64,000 bases of DNA from Polynucleobacter sp. (GCF_030693775.1 NZ_JAUXZY010000005.1:248001-312000); one strand, 5' to 3'. Shown: positions 43,364-55,587, numbered from the stretch's first letter. Program-made: numbers and translations. The notes: generated from the sequence alone by a model not told the origin.

Positions 43364-44638
43364 ATGAAGTCCAGCACAACTCCGTTCACTGCCCTTGCGC
43401 TTGCGCAGCAACAGCTAGACGCCCTGGATGCCTCACTGTTGAGACGTCGCCTCAAGCAAACGCAAAGCGCTTGCGATGTCGAAGTCAAAGTAGCAGGCCG
43501 CCTACTGAAGGCATTTTGCAGCAATGATTACCTGGGGTTTGCTAATCACCCGCGGCTTATCGCAGCAATGGCTGAAGGCGCAGAACGGTATGGTGTTGGT
43601 AGTGGCGCTTCTCACCTCATCAGCGGTCATAGTGTGGCACACGACTTACTTGAAACAGAATTAGCTCGCACACAACAGAAACATATCGACGATGCGCGCG
43701 CGCTCTTCTTTTGCACAGGCTATCTTGCCAATATCACTGCGATTACTGCGCTAGCGGGATTGGGAGTGGGATTGCAAGCAGCAAAACAGAATGCTGGCAT
43801 TAGCATCTATTCCGCCAAGTTAAATCATGCATCCTTAATCGATGGCGTCAAACTGGCGGCGGCGCAGACAAAAGCAAGCGTTCATTTATTCGATCACACG
43901 AAGCTGGCTGCTTTAAACGAAATGCTGCAAGCGGATTCAGCGGCACACAAATTGATTGTGACGGACGGTGTCTTTAGCATGGATGGCGACCTAGCTCCGG
44001 TAGCCGATCTACTAGCGATTGCAGAAGCCCATGATGCACTGCTGATTGTCGATGACGCACACGGCTTTGGTGTGCTCGGAAAATACGGTCACGGTATTTT
44101 GGAGCACTTCCAAATTCAATCGAATCGCATTGTCTATATTGGCACCCTCGGTAAGGCTGCTGGTGTTAGTGGCGCCTTTGTCTGCGCTCATAAACTACTA
44201 ATGGAGTGCTTGATTCAAAAAGGACGGCCGTACATTTACAGCACTGCCACCCCTCCCGCCATTGCGCATACGGTGCTGGCGAGTTTGCATTTGATTGAAG
44301 GTGAGGAGGGTCAGGCACGACGTGCCCATTTAAATCAACTGATTGCTATTTGGCATCAAGAATTACAACTTGATCATTGGCAAATTAGTTCGTCGATGAC
44401 TCCGATTCAGCCGCTGGTATTGGGGAGTAATGCCGCGGCACTATCAGCATCAAAACAATTAGACGAGGCAGGTTACTGGATTCCGGCGATACGTCCGCCA
44501 ACCGTTCCGGAAGGCAGTGCGCGCCTGCGGATTACGTTCTCGGCCAATCACAGCACCCAAGCAGTGCGCGAACTCATTGCCGAGTTACAAAAAATAGAAG
44601 CCCTCGTTTATATCTCTAGCGAAACGAAATCAGTATGA
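43364..44638 (+). CDS. bioF: 8-amino-7-oxononanoate synthase
   Basis: FCSNDYLGFANHP, GVGSGASHLISGH, VDDAHGFGVLG, TLGKAAGVSGAF. Confidence 0.95.
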   Translation: MKSSTTPFTALALAQQQLDALDASLLRRRLKQTQSACDVEVKVAGRLLKAFCSNDYLGFANHPRLIAAMAEGAERYGVGSGASHLISGHSVAHDLLETELARTQQKHIDDARALFFCTGYLANITAITALAGLGVGLQAAKQNAGISIYSAKLNHASLIDGVKLAAAQTKASVHLFDHTKLAALNEMLQADSAAHKLIVTDGVFSMDGDLAPVADLLAIAEAHDALLIVDDAHGFGVLGKYGHGILEHFQIQSNRIVYIGTLGKAAGVSGAFVCAHKLLMECLIQKGRPYIYSTATPPAIAHTVLASLHLIEGEEGQARRAHLNQLIAIWHQELQLDHWQISSSMTPIQPLVLGSNAAALSASKQLDEAGYWIPAIRPPTVPEGSARLRITFSANHSTQAVRELIAELQKIEALVYISSETKSV

Positions 44639-45381
44639 GTCAATTACGTAAGCGTGGATTTTTTATTACCGGTACCGATACCGAGGTAGGTAAGACGCTG
44701 ATTGCTTCTGCGCTAATTCTCAAAATCAAAGCGCTTGCACCCAATCAACCGGTCATCGGATTTAAACCCGTGGTCGCTGGAACAAGTCAGTCGTCCGCAG
44801 GCCTTACAGTGAATGAAGACCTGGAGTCACTCAAATTAGCATCGGGCTATCCGGGGAATGCAAATGATCTATGCCCTTATGTATTACCAACCCCCGCAGC
44901 ACCCCACTTAGTAGCCAAATCCATGGGCGTCACGCTAGCGCTCTCCACCATGCTTTCGGCGTGCGAGCGTATCAGGGCGCAGGCCGACTGGATTGTGGTG
45001 GAAGGCGCAGGAGGCTTTTTGGTGCCAATCAATGCAGAGCAGGATTTAGGGGATTTAGCCGAGGCCCTGCAGATGCCAGTCATCCTCGTGGTTGGGCTGC
45101 GCCTGGGCTGCATTAATCATGCCCTCTTAACCGTTGCAGCAATTGCCCAGCGTGGCCTTACGCTTGCCGGATGGGTAGCGAATACCATGGATGCGGATAT
45201 GCCCTACTTGCATGAGAATATCGACACACTACGGTCACGAATTTCAGCGCCCCTCTTAGGGGTTGTACAGTCACTGCCCGCAGAATGTCGACACCAAAGC
45301 AATCATGCTTATCCCTTAGCAGCAATGCAGTTTGCAGCTGATGCGCTTGACTCAGACCGTGTTGCGCGCTTGATCGCGTAG
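44635..45381 (+). CDS. bioD: Dethiobiotin synthetase
   Basis: GFFITGTDTEVGKTLIASAL, VEGAGGFLVPI. Confidence 0.95.
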   Translation: MSQLRKRGFFITGTDTEVGKTLIASALILKIKALAPNQPVIGFKPVVAGTSQSSAGLTVNEDLESLKLASGYPGNANDLCPYVLPTPAAPHLVAKSMGVTLALSTMLSACERIRAQADWIVVEGAGGFLVPINAEQDLGDLAEALQMPVILVVGLRLGCINHALLTVAAIAQRGLTLAGWVANTMDADMPYLHENIDTLRSRISAPLLGVVQSLPAECRHQSNHAYPLAAMQFAADALDSDRVARLIA

Positions 45382-47064
45382 TACGCGCCGCAGTATCTTG
45401 CCGACGTTATTTTTAGGCAGGCTCTCCGTAAACTCGATCGCACTCGGGCGCTTGTAGGGGCTGAGCTGCTCTCCGCATACCGCCATAATCCGCTCCGCAG
45501 TCAAATCAGGGTCGTCTGACACAACGAACAGCTTCACAAGTTCACCCGATGCGGATTCGATGCCGATAACAGCGCATTCCAATACGCCGGGTATTGATGC
45601 AACGACATCCTCTACTTCATTCGGATACACCTTAAATCCAGCAACCGTAATCATGTCTTTTTTACGATCGACGATACGAAAAAAACCAGTCGAGTCCATC
45701 ACGCCGATATCACCTGTTTTAAAGAATCCATCTGCTGTGATTGCATTCGCGGTTTCTTCTGTTTGATTCCAATACCCTTGCATTACTTGCGGACCGCGAA
45801 TATAAATCTCGCCCGCTTCTCCTGCTGGCAATGGCGCTCCTAATTCATCTCGAATCGACAACTCCGTATCGGGGAGTGGATAGCCAATGCCGCCAGTAAA
45901 TGATTCAATCAAGGGCGTATTGCAACAGGCTACAGGTGCGGTTTCGGACAGGCCGTAGCCCTCAGCGATCGCAACACCGGTCAGGGCTTTCCAGCGGTCT
46001 GCTACCGATTTTTGTACCGCCATGCCGCCACCAATCGTCAGTACCCATTGCGAGAAATCCAGCTTAGCAAAGTCAGCATTATTCAGCAGGGCCTGAAACA
46101 AGGTATTTACACCGGGGAAAAAATTAATCTCCGGAAACTCTTTTAAGATTCCGACCAAATTGGGAACATCACGGGCATTCGGAACCAAGATAATTTTTGC
46201 GCCCAAGCGCATACCCAAAAGGCCGCATCCCGTAAAAGCAAAGATGTGATACAGCGGCAGTGCACATAAAAAATTCCATTGCCGAATAGGCTTGACCTTC
46301 TCAATTGGCCTGAGCCAAGTTTCGACCTGCAATAGATTGGCCAGTAAATTACGGTGCGTCAAAATGGCGCCTTTGCTCACACCCGTAGTACCGCCGGTGT
46401 ATTGCAATAAGGCAATTGAATCGCCATTCAGAGGCGGTCTTTGGTATTGCACCCGCTTACCCAAATCAAGCGTTGGCTTAAGTTGCAAGCAATTGAGGTT
46501 TTTTGGCAAGGTATAGGGCTCGACCTTGCGTTTAAATGTTCGAATAAAACGATCTAGCCAAGGACCACGCCAACCCAAAAACTCGCCAATGCTACTGACA
46601 AACGCATGCTTGATTGGCAGCCCTGGATTAATGCGGAGCGCTTGCTCTAGGGTGTTACCAAAATGCTCCAAAAACACAATCGCTTCTGCGCCGCTGTCGC
46701 GCAACTGAAACTCCAATTCATGAGCGGTGTACTGAGGATTAACGCTCACCACCACATACCCTGCCCGCATAATTCCGTATAAGGCAACGGGGTATTGCGG
46801 CAAATTGGGCAACATAATCGCTACGCGTGCACCTTTACTCAAACCAATGCTTTGTAAGTAGCCGGCAAATTGCAGTGATGCCGTGTCGAGCTCCCGGTAG
46901 CTCAGGCCTTTGCCCATGCACCAAAACGCCGTCCGCTCTGCATAGCGGCTGAACGCATCTTCCAGTACCTCGACCAGGGACTGATGGGCGCTGTAGTCCA
47001 GCTGCGCAGGTACGCTAGCGGGGTATTGCGCAAGCCAAGGAAGGGATGGGGCAGTGTTTGACAT
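45352..47064 (-). CDS. fadD: Long-chain fatty acid--CoA ligase (AMP-binding)
   Basis: LLQYTGGTTGVSKGAILTHRNLLANLLQ; EGYGLSETAP; FKTGDIGVMDSTGFFRIVDRKKDMITVAGFKVYPNEVED. Confidence 0.9.
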   Translation of the reverse strand: MSNTAPSLPWLAQYPASVPAQLDYSAHQSLVEVLEDAFSRYAERTAFWCMGKGLSYRELDTASLQFAGYLQSIGLSKGARVAIMLPNLPQYPVALYGIMRAGYVVVSVNPQYTAHELEFQLRDSGAEAIVFLEHFGNTLEQALRINPGLPIKHAFVSSIGEFLGWRGPWLDRFIRTFKRKVEPYTLPKNLNCLQLKPTLDLGKRVQYQRPPLNGDSIALLQYTGGTTGVSKGAILTHRNLLANLLQVETWLRPIEKVKPIRQWNFLCALPLYHIFAFTGCGLLGMRLGAKIILVPNARDVPNLVGILKEFPEINFFPGVNTLFQALLNNADFAKLDFSQWVLTIGGGMAVQKSVADRWKALTGVAIAEGYGLSETAPVACCNTPLIESFTGGIGYPLPDTELSIRDELGAPLPAGEAGEIYIRGPQVMQGYWNQTEETANAITADGFFKTGDIGVMDSTGFFRIVDRKKDMITVAGFKVYPNEVEDVVASIPGVLECAVIGIESASGELVKLFVVSDDPDLTAERIMAVCGEQLSPYKRPSAIEFTESLPKNNVGKILRRVLRDQARNTV

Positions 47065-47173
47065 AGGTTCCAGAATGTTGTTTCCGTACTGTAGCAATAT
47101 TCGTATTTTTTAGGATTTATACCGTATTGCATTGCAATATGCAGGTGATTTGCCTTTCAGATAAGATCTTCGT

Positions 47174-48370
47174 ATGCGATTACTTCCCGAAATCGTCGAT
47201 TCAGCGGCAAGCATACAAGCCATTCGACGTGACATCCACGCCCATCCCGAGTTGCGCTTTGAGGAAATCCGTACAGCTGAACTGGTAGCAAAAGCGCTGA
47301 CCAGCTGGGGCATTCCGATTGTGCGCGGCCTAGGCAAGACTGGTGTGGTCGGTCGCGTTGACGGTGAGGCAGGCCCAGGAAAGATGATTGGTTTGCGCGC
47401 CGATATGGACGCCCTGCCGCTGCAAGAAAAAAATGTGTTTGCGCATGCATCGCAACATGCCGGAAAAATGCATGCCTGCGGTCACGATGGACACACTGCC
47501 ATCTTGCTCGGGGCCGCACACTACTTTTCAAGCCACCGTAACTTTGCCGGCTCGATCATTTTTATCTTCCAGCCGGCTGAAGAAGGCGGTGGCGGCGCTC
47601 GCGAAATGATTAAAGATGGTTTGTTTAAACAATTTCCATGCGATGCTGTATTCGGCTTACACAATTGGCCCGGTTTAGCGGAGGGTCACTTTGGGGTTAC
47701 TCCAGGGCCAATGATGGCATCAAGCAATGAGTTCGCGATCACCATTCGCGGTAAAGGTGGTCATGCTGCCTTACCGCACAACAGCGCCGATCCAGTTCTT
47801 GCTGGAGCGCACGTGGTGACAGCACTGCAAAGCATCATTACCCGCAATAAGCGTCCAGTCGACGCCGCTGTTCTATCGGTGACGCAGTTTCATGCAGGCG
47901 AGACCAGCAATGTCATTCCCGATAGCGCACAGATTGGGGGTACAGTTCGCACCTTTACCAACGAGGTGCTCGACCTAATTGAGCGACGCTTAAATGACGT
48001 TGCCCAGCATGTTGCAGAAGGTTTTGATTGCAAAGCCGATGTTGTCTTCACACGCAATTACCCACCTACGATCAACCATGAGCAGGAAACGCAATTTGCC
48101 ATCGGCGTCATGCAGGATCTTGTGGGCACAGAAAACGTCAATGTCCGAATTGATCCCACTATGGGGGCAGAAGACTTTGCCTTCATGTTACAAGAAAAAC
48201 CCGGATGCTATGTGTTTTTAGGTAATGGTGATGGCGATCACCGCAGTACCGGTCATGGCATGGGCCCGTGCCACCTACACAATCCCTCGTACGACTTTAA
48301 TGACGCACTGATCCCGGTCGGCGTGAATTACTGGGTTGCATTGGCACAAAAATTTCTAGCCAAATCCTAA
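47174..48370 (+). CDS. M20 family amidohydrolase (hippurate/N-acyl amino acid hydrolase-like)
   Basis: IRRDIHAHPELRFEE, GLRADMDALPLQE, MHACGHDGHTAILLGAA, MGAEDFAFM. Confidence 0.92.
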   Translation: MRLLPEIVDSAASIQAIRRDIHAHPELRFEEIRTAELVAKALTSWGIPIVRGLGKTGVVGRVDGEAGPGKMIGLRADMDALPLQEKNVFAHASQHAGKMHACGHDGHTAILLGAAHYFSSHRNFAGSIIFIFQPAEEGGGGAREMIKDGLFKQFPCDAVFGLHNWPGLAEGHFGVTPGPMMASSNEFAITIRGKGGHAALPHNSADPVLAGAHVVTALQSIITRNKRPVDAAVLSVTQFHAGETSNVIPDSAQIGGTVRTFTNEVLDLIERRLNDVAQHVAEGFDCKADVVFTRNYPPTINHEQETQFAIGVMQDLVGTENVNVRIDPTMGAEDFAFMLQEKPGCYVFLGNGDGDHRSTGHGMGPCHLHNPSYDFNDALIPVGVNYWVALAQKFLAKS

Positions 48371-48388
48371 ACGCAGTAAATAATTCGA

Positions 48389-49165
48389 TTACGAGTTTTT
48401 AAATTGGGGTGGTCGCTTTTCAATGAATGCGGCCATGCCTTCTTTTTGATCCTCTGTTCCAAAACAGCTATGAAAGAGGCGACGCTCAAAGCGAATGCCC
48501 TCACTTAAAGGCATCTCATAGGCCGCATTGATGCTTTCTTTGACCATCATGGTGGTGAGTAGCGGCATGTCGGCAATGGTCTTTGCAATCCCGCCCACTT
48601 GAGTGAGTAATTCTGCGGCAGGGAAAATACGACTCACCAAACCAGCGCGCTCAGCCTCTTGAGCATCCATCATGCGCCCAGTAAGGCACAGGTCCATTGC
48701 CTTGGATTTAGAGACTGCTCTGGGTAAGCGCTGCGTGCCGCCTGCACCTGGCAAGATGCCTAATTTCACTTCGGGCTGACCAAACTTAGCGCCATCGCCA
48801 GCAATGATCATGTCGCACATCATGGCAAGTTCACAGCCGCCGCCAAGTGCATAGCCATTGACCGCCGCAATTACCGGCTTACGAATTTTCCGAATGGTTT
48901 CCCAATTACGGGTAATGAAGTCTTGTCGATACACTTCATGAAATCCATACTCAGCCATCTTTGCAATGTCTGCGCCAGCAGCGAATGCTTTCTCGCTCCC
49001 CGTAATAATGATGCAGCCAATCTGGTCGTCTGCATCAAATGCCAATAAGGCCGCGCCCAACTCATCCATCAAGTCATCGTTTAAAGCATTGAGGACCTGT
49101 GGGCGATTTAAGGTAACCGTTGCTACTCTGCCATCGACGGCGGTAAGTATGGTGTCGTAATGCAT
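48389..49165 (-). CDS. Enoyl-CoA hydratase
   Basis: [66 protein letters not shown]. Confidence 0.93.
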   Translation of the reverse strand: MHYDTILTAVDGRVATVTLNRPQVLNALNDDLMDELGAALLAFDADDQIGCIIITGSEKAFAAGADIAKMAEYGFHEVYRQDFITRNWETIRKIRKPVIAAVNGYALGGGCELAMMCDMIIAGDGAKFGQPEVKLGILPGAGGTQRLPRAVSKSKAMDLCLTGRMMDAQEAERAGLVSRIFPAAELLTQVGGIAKTIADMPLLTTMMVKESINAAYEMPLSEGIRFERRLFHSCFGTEDQKEGMAAFIEKRPPQFKNS

Positions 49166-49211
49166 TTTTTCCTTTAAGCGATTGCGATTTGGTGCGCATC
49201 ATTGCGCGCAT

Positions 49212-50381
49212 TTACTTCGGTAATAGTAACCACATCTGCCCGTCTTGCTTCATCCTGCCTGCAAGCTCTCCAGCAGCATCACCCGTACCCCAATAGTAAT
49301 CGGCACGAACGCCGCCCACAATAGCCGTCCCCGTATCTTGCGCCATCACTAAGCGGCGTAAGGTTTGTTTACTCAAAGGCCGTGTGGTTGTAATGAAAAC
49401 AGGCGCTCCGAGCGGCATTGCTTTGAGGTCAACGGCAATGCTGCGCTCTGCTGTTAATGGCACGCCCAGCGCGCCGATCGGACCTAAGTCGGGACTAACA
49501 TTACTCGGCAACTCTTTAAAGAACACAAACCGTGGATTGGCATTGAGCATCTCTTCCACGCGGCGGGGGTTGCGTTTAGCCCAGCTCTGAATGCCCTGCA
49601 TCGTCGCTTGGCTGCGGGTGATCTCGCCTTTATTTAAAAGCCATTGCGCAAACGACTTAAATGGTTGCTCATTGGTGCCAGCAAAGCCAAAGCGCAAAAC
49701 CGTACCATCATCCAATTTCACTTTGCCCGAGCCCTGAATTTGCATGAAGGCTGCAGCGACTGGATCTTCGACCCAAACGAGCTCTGAGCCGCGCAATAGA
49801 TTCGAATCCATTAACTCAGCGCGTGTTGGTCCTGGATTCGGTTTATTGCGACTCCATGCTGCGGGATAGCCATATAGGGGGACGGTATATCGCGACGTAC
49901 GTACACGCGAGCCATTCATGATCGGCTCGTAATAGCCCGTCACTAAGCCTGTTTCACTGCCAGAGGAATTGCTACGAATGGCATATGCCTGAAACGCATC
50001 TTCAAAATAGCGTCGCACTGCCTGTGGATTCGAACCAGAAACGGATTTGGCGCGATCGCAAACGCCGCTCCATGAGCGCGTGCTGTTGCGCTTCACCATG
50101 GCTTTGCAACTTTCAAGCCATGCAGACCACGCCGCGCTCAAATCATCCTCTTGCCAGCCGGGTATTTGCTGCCACGCGACCGGACTAAATGTAGCGATCG
50201 GGCTATTAAAGCTGGCTGCGGGAGCGCTGCTATCAATCGATGGTGTTCGTTGTCCAGGGCCTCGTGTAGGTGGAGTAGCGCAGCCCACGAGCAAAACCAG
50301 CACTAGAGCGCACATCGCGATAAGATGACAGCGGTACAGCGATTGCTGTTTCGTGGCTTTACAAAAAGGGTACCAATTCAT
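49212..50381 (-). CDS. mltA: Membrane-bound lytic murein transglycosylase A
   Basis: Lipobox LVLLVGC; GLVTGYYEPIMNGSRVRT, VAAAFMQIQGSGKVKLDDG, AQDTGTAIVGGVRADYYWGTGDAAGELAGRMKQ. Exact start uncertain. Confidence 0.93.
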   Translation of the reverse strand: MNWYPFCKATKQQSLYRCHLIAMCALVLVLLVGCATPPTRGPGQRTPSIDSSAPAASFNSPIATFSPVAWQQIPGWQEDDLSAAWSAWLESCKAMVKRNSTRSWSGVCDRAKSVSGSNPQAVRRYFEDAFQAYAIRSNSSGSETGLVTGYYEPIMNGSRVRTSRYTVPLYGYPAAWSRNKPNPGPTRAELMDSNLLRGSELVWVEDPVAAAFMQIQGSGKVKLDDGTVLRFGFAGTNEQPFKSFAQWLLNKGEITRSQATMQGIQSWAKRNPRRVEEMLNANPRFVFFKELPSNVSPDLGPIGALGVPLTAERSIAVDLKAMPLGAPVFITTTRPLSKQTLRRLVMAQDTGTAIVGGVRADYYWGTGDAAGELAGRMKQDGQMWLLLPK

Positions 50382-50385
50382 CATC

Positions 50386-50505
50386 ATGATTGCCAATTTA
50401 CTCGATCAATACCCCATGCTACTTTTTGTACTCGAGGGTCTGCTTGCCTTATGCCTACTTTTATTCATTGTTTTTTGGACCAGCAAGGGTAGAAAAGAGG
50501 ACTAA
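50386..50505 (+). CDS. Candidate 39-aa single-TM microprotein (not in ORF track)
   Basis: [39 protein letters not shown]: long hydrophobic stretch followed by basic tail; no strong Shine-Dalgarno seen. Confidence 0.35.
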   Translation: MIANLLDQYPMLLFVLEGLLALCLLLFIVFWTSKGRKED

Positions 50506-50515
50506 GCTAATACCC

Positions 50516-50908
50516 TTAATGCAGGGTGCGCGGCATCACGAGGGCAAATTCAGCAATCGGCGCCTGAAAAAAGTGGGCATCCTCCGTAACGCAGAAATAT
50601 TCACCGCGCATCGTTCCCGCCGGCGTGGGCAAAGTAGCCCAACTGGTGTACTCAAACTGCTCACCTTCGCGCAAAAGGGGCTGTTGCCCCACAATCCCAA
50701 GGCCACGAACTTCCTGCACGGCATTGTCCCCATCGGTGATGTGCCAGTGGCGTGCAATGAGCTGCACCGGGGTGGTGCCAATATTGCGAATCGTGACCGT
50801 GTAGGCAAAGGCAAATTGCCGGTTATCGGGGTCGGACTGCTCTGGCAAGTACTGGGTGCGTACAGAAATACGGATTTCGTGGGAATTCATGGAGGCATTC
50901 TGCTTCAT
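50516..50908 (-). CDS. apaG: ApaG protein (Co2+/Mg2+ efflux-associated)
   Basis: [68 protein letters not shown]. Confidence 0.95.
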   Translation of the reverse strand: MKQNASMNSHEIRISVRTQYLPEQSDPDNRQFAFAYTVTIRNIGTTPVQLIARHWHITDGDNAVQEVRGLGIVGQQPLLREGEQFEYTSWATLPTPAGTMRGEYFCVTEDAHFFQAPIAEFALVMPRTLH

Positions 50909-50974
50909 CCTGAGGGCAACTGCAAGCTAGAATCTAGGTATGGACCGTCAAAAACTCTTTTCTTTCAAGCCAAT

Positions 50975-51694
50975 ATGAGCCAAAAGCCAGAACTAGGTCA
51001 ATCAAAGCAATACCTTATTGCCCCCTCCATTCTGTCCGCTGACTTTGCTCGCCTTGGCGCGGAAGTCACTGACGTTCTGTCTGCAGGGGCAGACTGGGTG
51101 CACTTTGATGTGATGGACAACCATTACGTGCCCAATCTCACCATTGGGCCTCTGGTTTGCGAAGCCATCCGCTCTTATGCCGTGAAAGATGGCAAACCAG
51201 CCATGATTGATGTCCATTTAATGGTGGAGCCCGTTGACCGCATCATTCCAGACTTTGCTAAGGCCGGGGCCAATTTAATTAGCTTTCACCCCGAAGCGAG
51301 TAGTCATGTGCACCGTAGCCTCAACTTGATTCGCGATCAGGGCTGCTACGCCGGCCTTGTGTTTAATCCAGCTACGCCACTGGATCATCTTGATCACACC
51401 TTGGATTTAATTGATTTGGTTTTGCTGATGTCGGTAAACCCCGGTTTTGGGGGGCAATCCTTTATTCCGAGCACGCTAGAGAAAATTGCAACAGTACGTG
51501 CTCGCCTGGATCGCTACGAACAGGAGACCGGCAAACACATTCGCCTCGAAGTCGATGGCGGCATTAAGGCCGACAATATTGCGGCGATTGCCAAGGCGGG
51601 TGCCGACACCTTTGTTGCGGGATCAGCTATTTTTGGCAAACCAAATTATGTGGATGTCATAGCGGCCATGCGAACGGAAGTGAGCAAAGTCTAA
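50975..51694 (+). CDS. rpe: Ribulose-phosphate 3-epimerase
   Basis: [48 protein letters not shown]; start set to MSQKPELG inside the longer ORF 50390..51694. Confidence 0.96.
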   Translation: MSQKPELGQSKQYLIAPSILSADFARLGAEVTDVLSAGADWVHFDVMDNHYVPNLTIGPLVCEAIRSYAVKDGKPAMIDVHLMVEPVDRIIPDFAKAGANLISFHPEASSHVHRSLNLIRDQGCYAGLVFNPATPLDHLDHTLDLIDLVLLMSVNPGFGGQSFIPSTLEKIATVRARLDRYEQETGKHIRLEVDGGIKADNIAAIAKAGADTFVAGSAIFGKPNYVDVIAAMRTEVSKV

Positions 51695-53199
51695 TGCAAC
51701 GCACTGAATTTGATGCCCTCGCTGCGCAGGGTTTTAATCGCATTCCGCTTGTACAAGAAACCCTAGCGGACTTAGAGACGCCACTCTCTCTGTACCTCAA
51801 ACTGACCAGCACCAGCGGTCAAAAAAATACCTATTTACTCGAGTCCGTTGTTGGGGGCGAGCGCTTTGGGCGTTTTTCGTTTATTGGCCTTCCAGCAAAA
51901 ACCATTCTTCGCTCGATTGGCACGCCGCTCGCACCCGTTACCGAAGTCGTTACCGATGGCACGGTTGTTGAAACCAATCACGACAATCCATTGGATTTTG
52001 TCGATGCCTACTTTAAGCGCTTTAAGGTAGCTGTTCCTCCCGGCCTCCCACGCTTCTGCGGTGGTCTCGCAGGGTATTTTGGCTATGACACGGTGCGCTA
52101 CATCGAATCCCGTCTGGCGCAACATACGCTACCAGACGAATTACATGTACCCGATATTCAATTGATGCTCACTGAAGAGCTCGCCGTGATTGATAATGTC
52201 GCGGGCCGCATTTACTTAATTGTGTATGCCGATCCCACTATCAAAAACGATTTTGAGCGGGCCCAAGCCAGATTAGATGAACTGCGACAGTGCATCGGTC
52301 GGTCAATCACCATGCCAGCAACACCGCCAAGCACCAAAACCGAACTGATTCGCCGCTTTGATGCAGCTGATTTTGAAGCAGCTGTTCGTCGCACCAAAGA
52401 CTACATCTTGGCGGGAGACTGCATGCAAGTGGTAATTGGTCAGCGCATTAGTAAGCCGTTTACTGAATCGCCCTTAGCGCTTTATCGCGCACTACGCTCA
52501 TTAAACCCATCACCGTATATGTACTTCTATGACTTTGGGGACCTACAGGTAGTCGGCTCATCACCCGAGATCTTGGTACGGCAAGAGCTGCGTGAATCAC
52601 AAAAGATTGTGACCATCCGCCCTCTCGCTGGAACGCGTCCGCGCGGCGCTACCCCCGAAGAAGATGCGCGCCTGGCAACCGAACTCTTAGCCGATCCAAA
52701 AGAAATTGCCGAGCACGTGATGTTGATTGATTTAGCACGCAACGATGTGGGTCGCATTGCTAAGACGGGCACGGTCAAGGTCACGGACTCGATGGTGATT
52801 GAAAAATACTCCCACGTGCAACACATCGTCAGCTCGGTCGAGGGCGAGTTACTCGATAACATGAGCAATATGAATGTGCTCCGAGCTACTTTTCCAGCAG
52901 GCACTTTATCGGGCGCTCCTAAAATACGCGCCATGGAAATTATTGATGAGATGGAGATTACTAAGCGTGGCATTTACGGTGGCGCAGCCGGCTATCTGTC
53001 TTTCTCTGGCGACATGGATGTGGCCATTGTGATTCGTACGGGCGTCATTCGCGATGGCATGCTGCACTCGCAAGCGGGTGCTGGGGTTGTGGCTGACTCT
53101 GACCCAGCTGCTGAATGGCGCGAAACCGAAGCCAAGGCACGTGCGGTTCTAATGGCTGCGGATTTAGTACAAGGAGGTCTTGATGCTCCTCATGATTGA
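51694..53199 (+). CDS. trpE: Anthranilate synthase component I
   Basis: [49 protein letters not shown]. Confidence 0.96.
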   Translation: MQRTEFDALAAQGFNRIPLVQETLADLETPLSLYLKLTSTSGQKNTYLLESVVGGERFGRFSFIGLPAKTILRSIGTPLAPVTEVVTDGTVVETNHDNPLDFVDAYFKRFKVAVPPGLPRFCGGLAGYFGYDTVRYIESRLAQHTLPDELHVPDIQLMLTEELAVIDNVAGRIYLIVYADPTIKNDFERAQARLDELRQCIGRSITMPATPPSTKTELIRRFDAADFEAAVRRTKDYILAGDCMQVVIGQRISKPFTESPLALYRALRSLNPSPYMYFYDFGDLQVVGSSPEILVRQELRESQKIVTIRPLAGTRPRGATPEEDARLATELLADPKEIAEHVMLIDLARNDVGRIAKTGTVKVTDSMVIEKYSHVQHIVSSVEGELLDNMSNMNVLRATFPAGTLSGAPKIRAMEIIDEMEITKRGIYGGAAGYLSFSGDMDVAIVIRTGVIRDGMLHSQAGAGVVADSDPAAEWRETEAKARAVLMAADLVQGGLDAPHD

Positions 53200-53755
53200 T
53201 AACTACGACTCGTTCACCTATAACTTGGTGCAGTATTTCGCTGAACTGGGTGAAGATGTTCGTGTGTATCGCAACGACGAAATCACCCTAGCGCAGATTG
53301 AGGCACTCAAACCAGATCGAATCTGTATTTCACCAGGGCCTTGCAGCCCAAGCGAGGCAGGCATTTCAGTGGATGTGATTAAGCACTTTGCTGGCAAAGT
53401 ACCTATCTTAGGAGTTTGCCTTGGCCACCAGGCTATTGGTGAAGCCTTCGGGGGCGATATCATTCGCGCGCAAAAAGTCATGCATGGCAAAACCGATGCG
53501 ATTACACATACCGGTGCCGGTGTATTTGAAAATCTTCCAAGCCCATTTACGGTCACGCGCTATCACTCGCTCGCGATTGATCGCAAAACTATTCCAGCGT
53601 GCTTAGAGATTACGGCGCAATCTGCCGATGGTGAAATCATGGGCGTACGGCACCGCGACTTACCGATCGAGGGTGTCCAGTTCCACCCTGAATCGATTTT
53701 GTCGGAGCAAGGCCATGCCCTACTCAAGAACTTCCTGCAATTAAAGGTGCATTAA
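53183..53755 (+). CDS. trpG: Anthranilate synthase component II (glutamine amidotransferase)
   Basis: [54 protein letters not shown]. Confidence 0.96.
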   Translation: MLLMIDNYDSFTYNLVQYFAELGEDVRVYRNDEITLAQIEALKPDRICISPGPCSPSEAGISVDVIKHFAGKVPILGVCLGHQAIGEAFGGDIIRAQKVMHGKTDAITHTGAGVFENLPSPFTVTRYHSLAIDRKTIPACLEITAQSADGEIMGVRHRDLPIEGVQFHPESILSEQGHALLKNFLQLKVH

Positions 53756-53758
53756 GCC

Positions 53759-54787
53759 ATGCCGATTACGCCATCCGAAGCTCTGCAATGCTGTATTGAC
53801 GGTCGTGAACTGAGTCATGACGACATGACTGCCATGATGCGCCACATCATGAGCGGCGACATTCCGCCTACCCTGGTCGCTGCTTTTTTAGTCGCGCTGC
53901 GAACCAAAAAAGAAACTGTGGGCGAAATCGCAGCTGCGGCGCAAGTCATGCGCGAGTTTGCCACTCCAGTTCATATCAAGGACACACGGCATTTAGTCGA
54001 TGTAGTTGGTACCGGCGGTGATGGTGCGCATACCTTTAATATTTCAACCGCAGCGATGTTTGTAGCCGCTGCTGCCGGCGCCAAGATTGCTAAGCATGGC
54101 AATCGCAGCGTGAGCAGTAAGTCCGGTAGTGCCGATGTTTTAGAGTCCTTGGGCGTCAATCTCAACGTCAGTCCAGAGCGTGTTGCAGAAAGTATCTCAA
54201 CACTTGGTGTGGGCTTCATGTTTGCACCCAACCACCACCCTGCAATGAAGAATGTGGTTCCCATTCGCAGAGAGCTTGGGGTTCGCACTGTATTTAACAT
54301 TTTGGGTCCGCTGACCAACCCAGCTAATGCAAAGCATATTTTGATGGGTGTGTTTAATGCGGAGTTGGTCGGCATTCAGGCGCGCGTACTGCAATCCCTT
54401 GGTATGACCCATGCCATGGTGGTATTTGGTCGCGATGGCCTTGATGAAATCTCCCTAGAAGGCCCCACACTCATTGGTGAACTCAAAAATGGGCTGGTGA
54501 GTGAATATGAGATTCATCCCCGTGATTTTGGTTTAAGCACCGCGCCCACCAGCGGCTTTCAGGTAGCTAATGCCGAAGAGTCAAAGCAGATTGTCTTGCG
54601 CGTCCTAGGTGGTGAGGCAGGTCCTGCGAGTGACATTGTTTGCCTCAATGCCGGCGCCACAATCTATGTTGCCGATCTAGCGCCCGACATTGCCACCGGA
54701 ATTGCCATGGCTAAAGCGGCCATCGCAAATGGCACTGCACGTAGCACCTTAGATCAGTTCATTGCGGCAACGCAGCTTAAATCATGA
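53759..54787 (+). CDS. trpD: Anthranilate phosphoribosyltransferase
   Basis: [47 protein letters not shown]. Confidence 0.97.
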   Translation: MPITPSEALQCCIDGRELSHDDMTAMMRHIMSGDIPPTLVAAFLVALRTKKETVGEIAAAAQVMREFATPVHIKDTRHLVDVVGTGGDGAHTFNISTAAMFVAAAAGAKIAKHGNRSVSSKSGSADVLESLGVNLNVSPERVAESISTLGVGFMFAPNHHPAMKNVVPIRRELGVRTVFNILGPLTNPANAKHILMGVFNAELVGIQARVLQSLGMTHAMVVFGRDGLDEISLEGPTLIGELKNGLVSEYEIHPRDFGLSTAPTSGFQVANAEESKQIVLRVLGGEAGPASDIVCLNAGATIYVADLAPDIATGIAMAKAAIANGTARSTLDQFIAATQLKS

Positions 54788-55587
54788 GCGATATCTTAGA
54801 GCGCATTATTGCGACTAAGCGCGTTGAAGTCGCGCACGGCCTGAACACCATGCCAATGAACGCATTGCGTGATCAAGTCGAAGCGCAGCGTCAAGATCCT
54901 TTCTATACACCGCGTGGATTCGTGGCGGCGATTGAGGGCAAGATCACCAACGGTAAATCAGGCATCATCGCTGAAATTAAAAAAGCCAGTCCCAGCAAGG
55001 GCATCTTGCGCGCCGAGTTTGATCCTGCATGGATTGCAAAAAGCTATGCGCAGCACGGCGCAGCTTGCCTTTCTGTATTAACCGATGTGCAGTACTTTCA
55101 GGGCTCCAGTGACTATTTAAAAGTAGCACGCGCAGCTTGTGCCCTCCCAGTGCTACGCAAAGATTTTATGATCGACCCCTACCAGGTGCTTGAAGCGCGT
55201 GCCATGGGTGCAGATGCGATTCTGCTCATTGCAGCGGCGCTCGATTTAGATCATATGCGTGAGCTTGAGCAATGCGCACACGATCTGGGCATGGATGTCT
55301 TGGTTGAAGTGCACAATGCAGAAGAGCTTAGGGCTGCACTCCAGCTTAAAACACCCTTATTGGGCATCAATAACCGTAACCTCAAAACCTTTGAGGTTAC
55401 GCTAGAAACCACCATTGACTTACTCAGCAGCATTGGCGACGACAAGATCATCGTGACTGAATCCGGCATTCTGGAGCGAGCAGATGTTCTGCGCATGCGA
55501 GAGCATCAGGTCAATGCATTTTTAGTGGGCGAAGTATTTATGCGAGCGCCTGACCCTGGCGTAGCACTCGCTGCACTTTTTGCCTAA
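54784..55587 (+). CDS. trpC: Indole-3-glycerol phosphate synthase
   Basis: [56 protein letters not shown]. Confidence 0.96.
   Translation: MSDILERIIATKRVEVAHGLNTMPMNALRDQVEAQRQDPFYTPRGFVAAIEGKITNGKSGIIAEIKKASPSKGILRAEFDPAWIAKSYAQHGAACLSVLTDVQYFQGSSDYLKVARAACALPVLRKDFMIDPYQVLEARAMGADAILLIAAALDLDHMRELEQCAHDLGMDVLVEVHNAEELRAALQLKTPLLGINNRNLKTFEVTLETTIDLLSSIGDDKIIVTESGILERADVLRMREHQVNAFLVGEVFMRAPDPGVALAALFA

Noticed and set aside
50390-50974. 195-residue N-terminal extension of Rpe
   Set aside because: It is antisense to the well-supported apaG gene; Rpe homology starts at the ATG at 50975.
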